Of a stretch of DNA of 64,000 nt, positions 63,735-64,000 are shown one piece after another; position 1 is the stretch's first letter, and each line of letters begins with the position of its first letter. Made by a program: the position numbers and the translations under genes. This stretch comes from Camelus bactrianus (Eukaryota; Chordata; Mammalia; Artiodactyla; Camelidae), in the NCBI RefSeq assembly GCF_048773025.1, contig NC_133547.1, forward strand, positions 45,599,004 through 45,663,003. Direction: 5' to 3'. The notes under the pieces are model-generated. The model made no database searches. It was not told the origin of the DNA and saw only the letters and a list, made by a program, of their open reading frames with translations.

Positions 63735-64000
63735 GGTGGCAGTTCATTTTTAAAGAGTTGTTCAGCCCAGCATAAGGAAACTAGGATGAAGCTAAGCATG
63801 ACAGCTCTCAGGCTAAGCAGGCTGGGAGACAAGTGGTAACCAGGCCCTCCCTGAGGATGTCCTGCACATCGCTGACTCAGCTCTGAGGCCAGGAATGAGG
63901 CTACCCTGTGTGCCTAGCCCTGTGGCACAACCTCCCCAGGGGTTCTCTGTCCCCTCTCTTAACTCCCCATACACCTGTTTCCGGCACCTCTGGACAGCTG
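63735..64000. other. Downstream flank to window edge
   Basis: No gene or repeat recognised in the last 265 bases. Confidence 0.4.

Overview
The window is mammalian nuclear DNA, most likely from a camelid (Camelus, Lama or Vicugna). Three things point this way. Six copies of a tRNA-Ala-like SINE of the camelid Vic-1 type are present. Several 5'-truncated L1 copies carry an artiodactyl-style 3' UTR. The Na,K-ATPase alpha-1 protein is 1021 residues long, two shorter than the human protein, with the sheep/pig-type lysine-rich N-terminus. The species call is inference; the gene identity is certain.

The only protein-coding gene I can support is ATP1A1, the catalytic alpha-1 subunit of the Na+/K+-ATPase, complete on the + strand. 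All 23 coding exons were placed base by base from the initiator ATG (33399) to the stop (62183-62185). Every intron is GT-AG, the exon phases join without a break, and the exons sum to 3063 coding bases (1021 codons). A CpG island (about 32480-34140) carries GC boxes, a CRE/ATF-like site and a TATA-like element about 300 bases before the ATG. A polyadenylation signal lies at 62483-62488.

Layout. 1-22 kb is upstream DNA crowded with old transposable elements: L1 fragments (almost all on the - strand), MIR and L2 relics, two MLT1-type solo LTR fossils, hAT/MER5 relics and two Vic-1 SINEs. It includes an L1-in-L1 insertion and a three-layer L1/L1/SINE nest. 22-32.4 kb is mostly single-copy non-coding DNA with L2 and MIR relics, one truncated L1 with a perfect 15-bp target-site duplication, and two SINEs. 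32.4-34.1 kb is the promoter and CpG island. 33.4-62.2 kb is ATP1A1, with a roughly 10-kb first intron and 21 short introns; it has almost no recent insertions (one SINE in intron 11) and one imperfect inverted repeat in intron 21. 62.5-64 kb is downstream flank with a MER5-like relic and one SINE.

I found no undescribed gene system. The points most worth a second look are the intron-21 inverted repeat, the nested transposon insertions, the strong minus-strand bias of the retroelements, and the core promoter layout.
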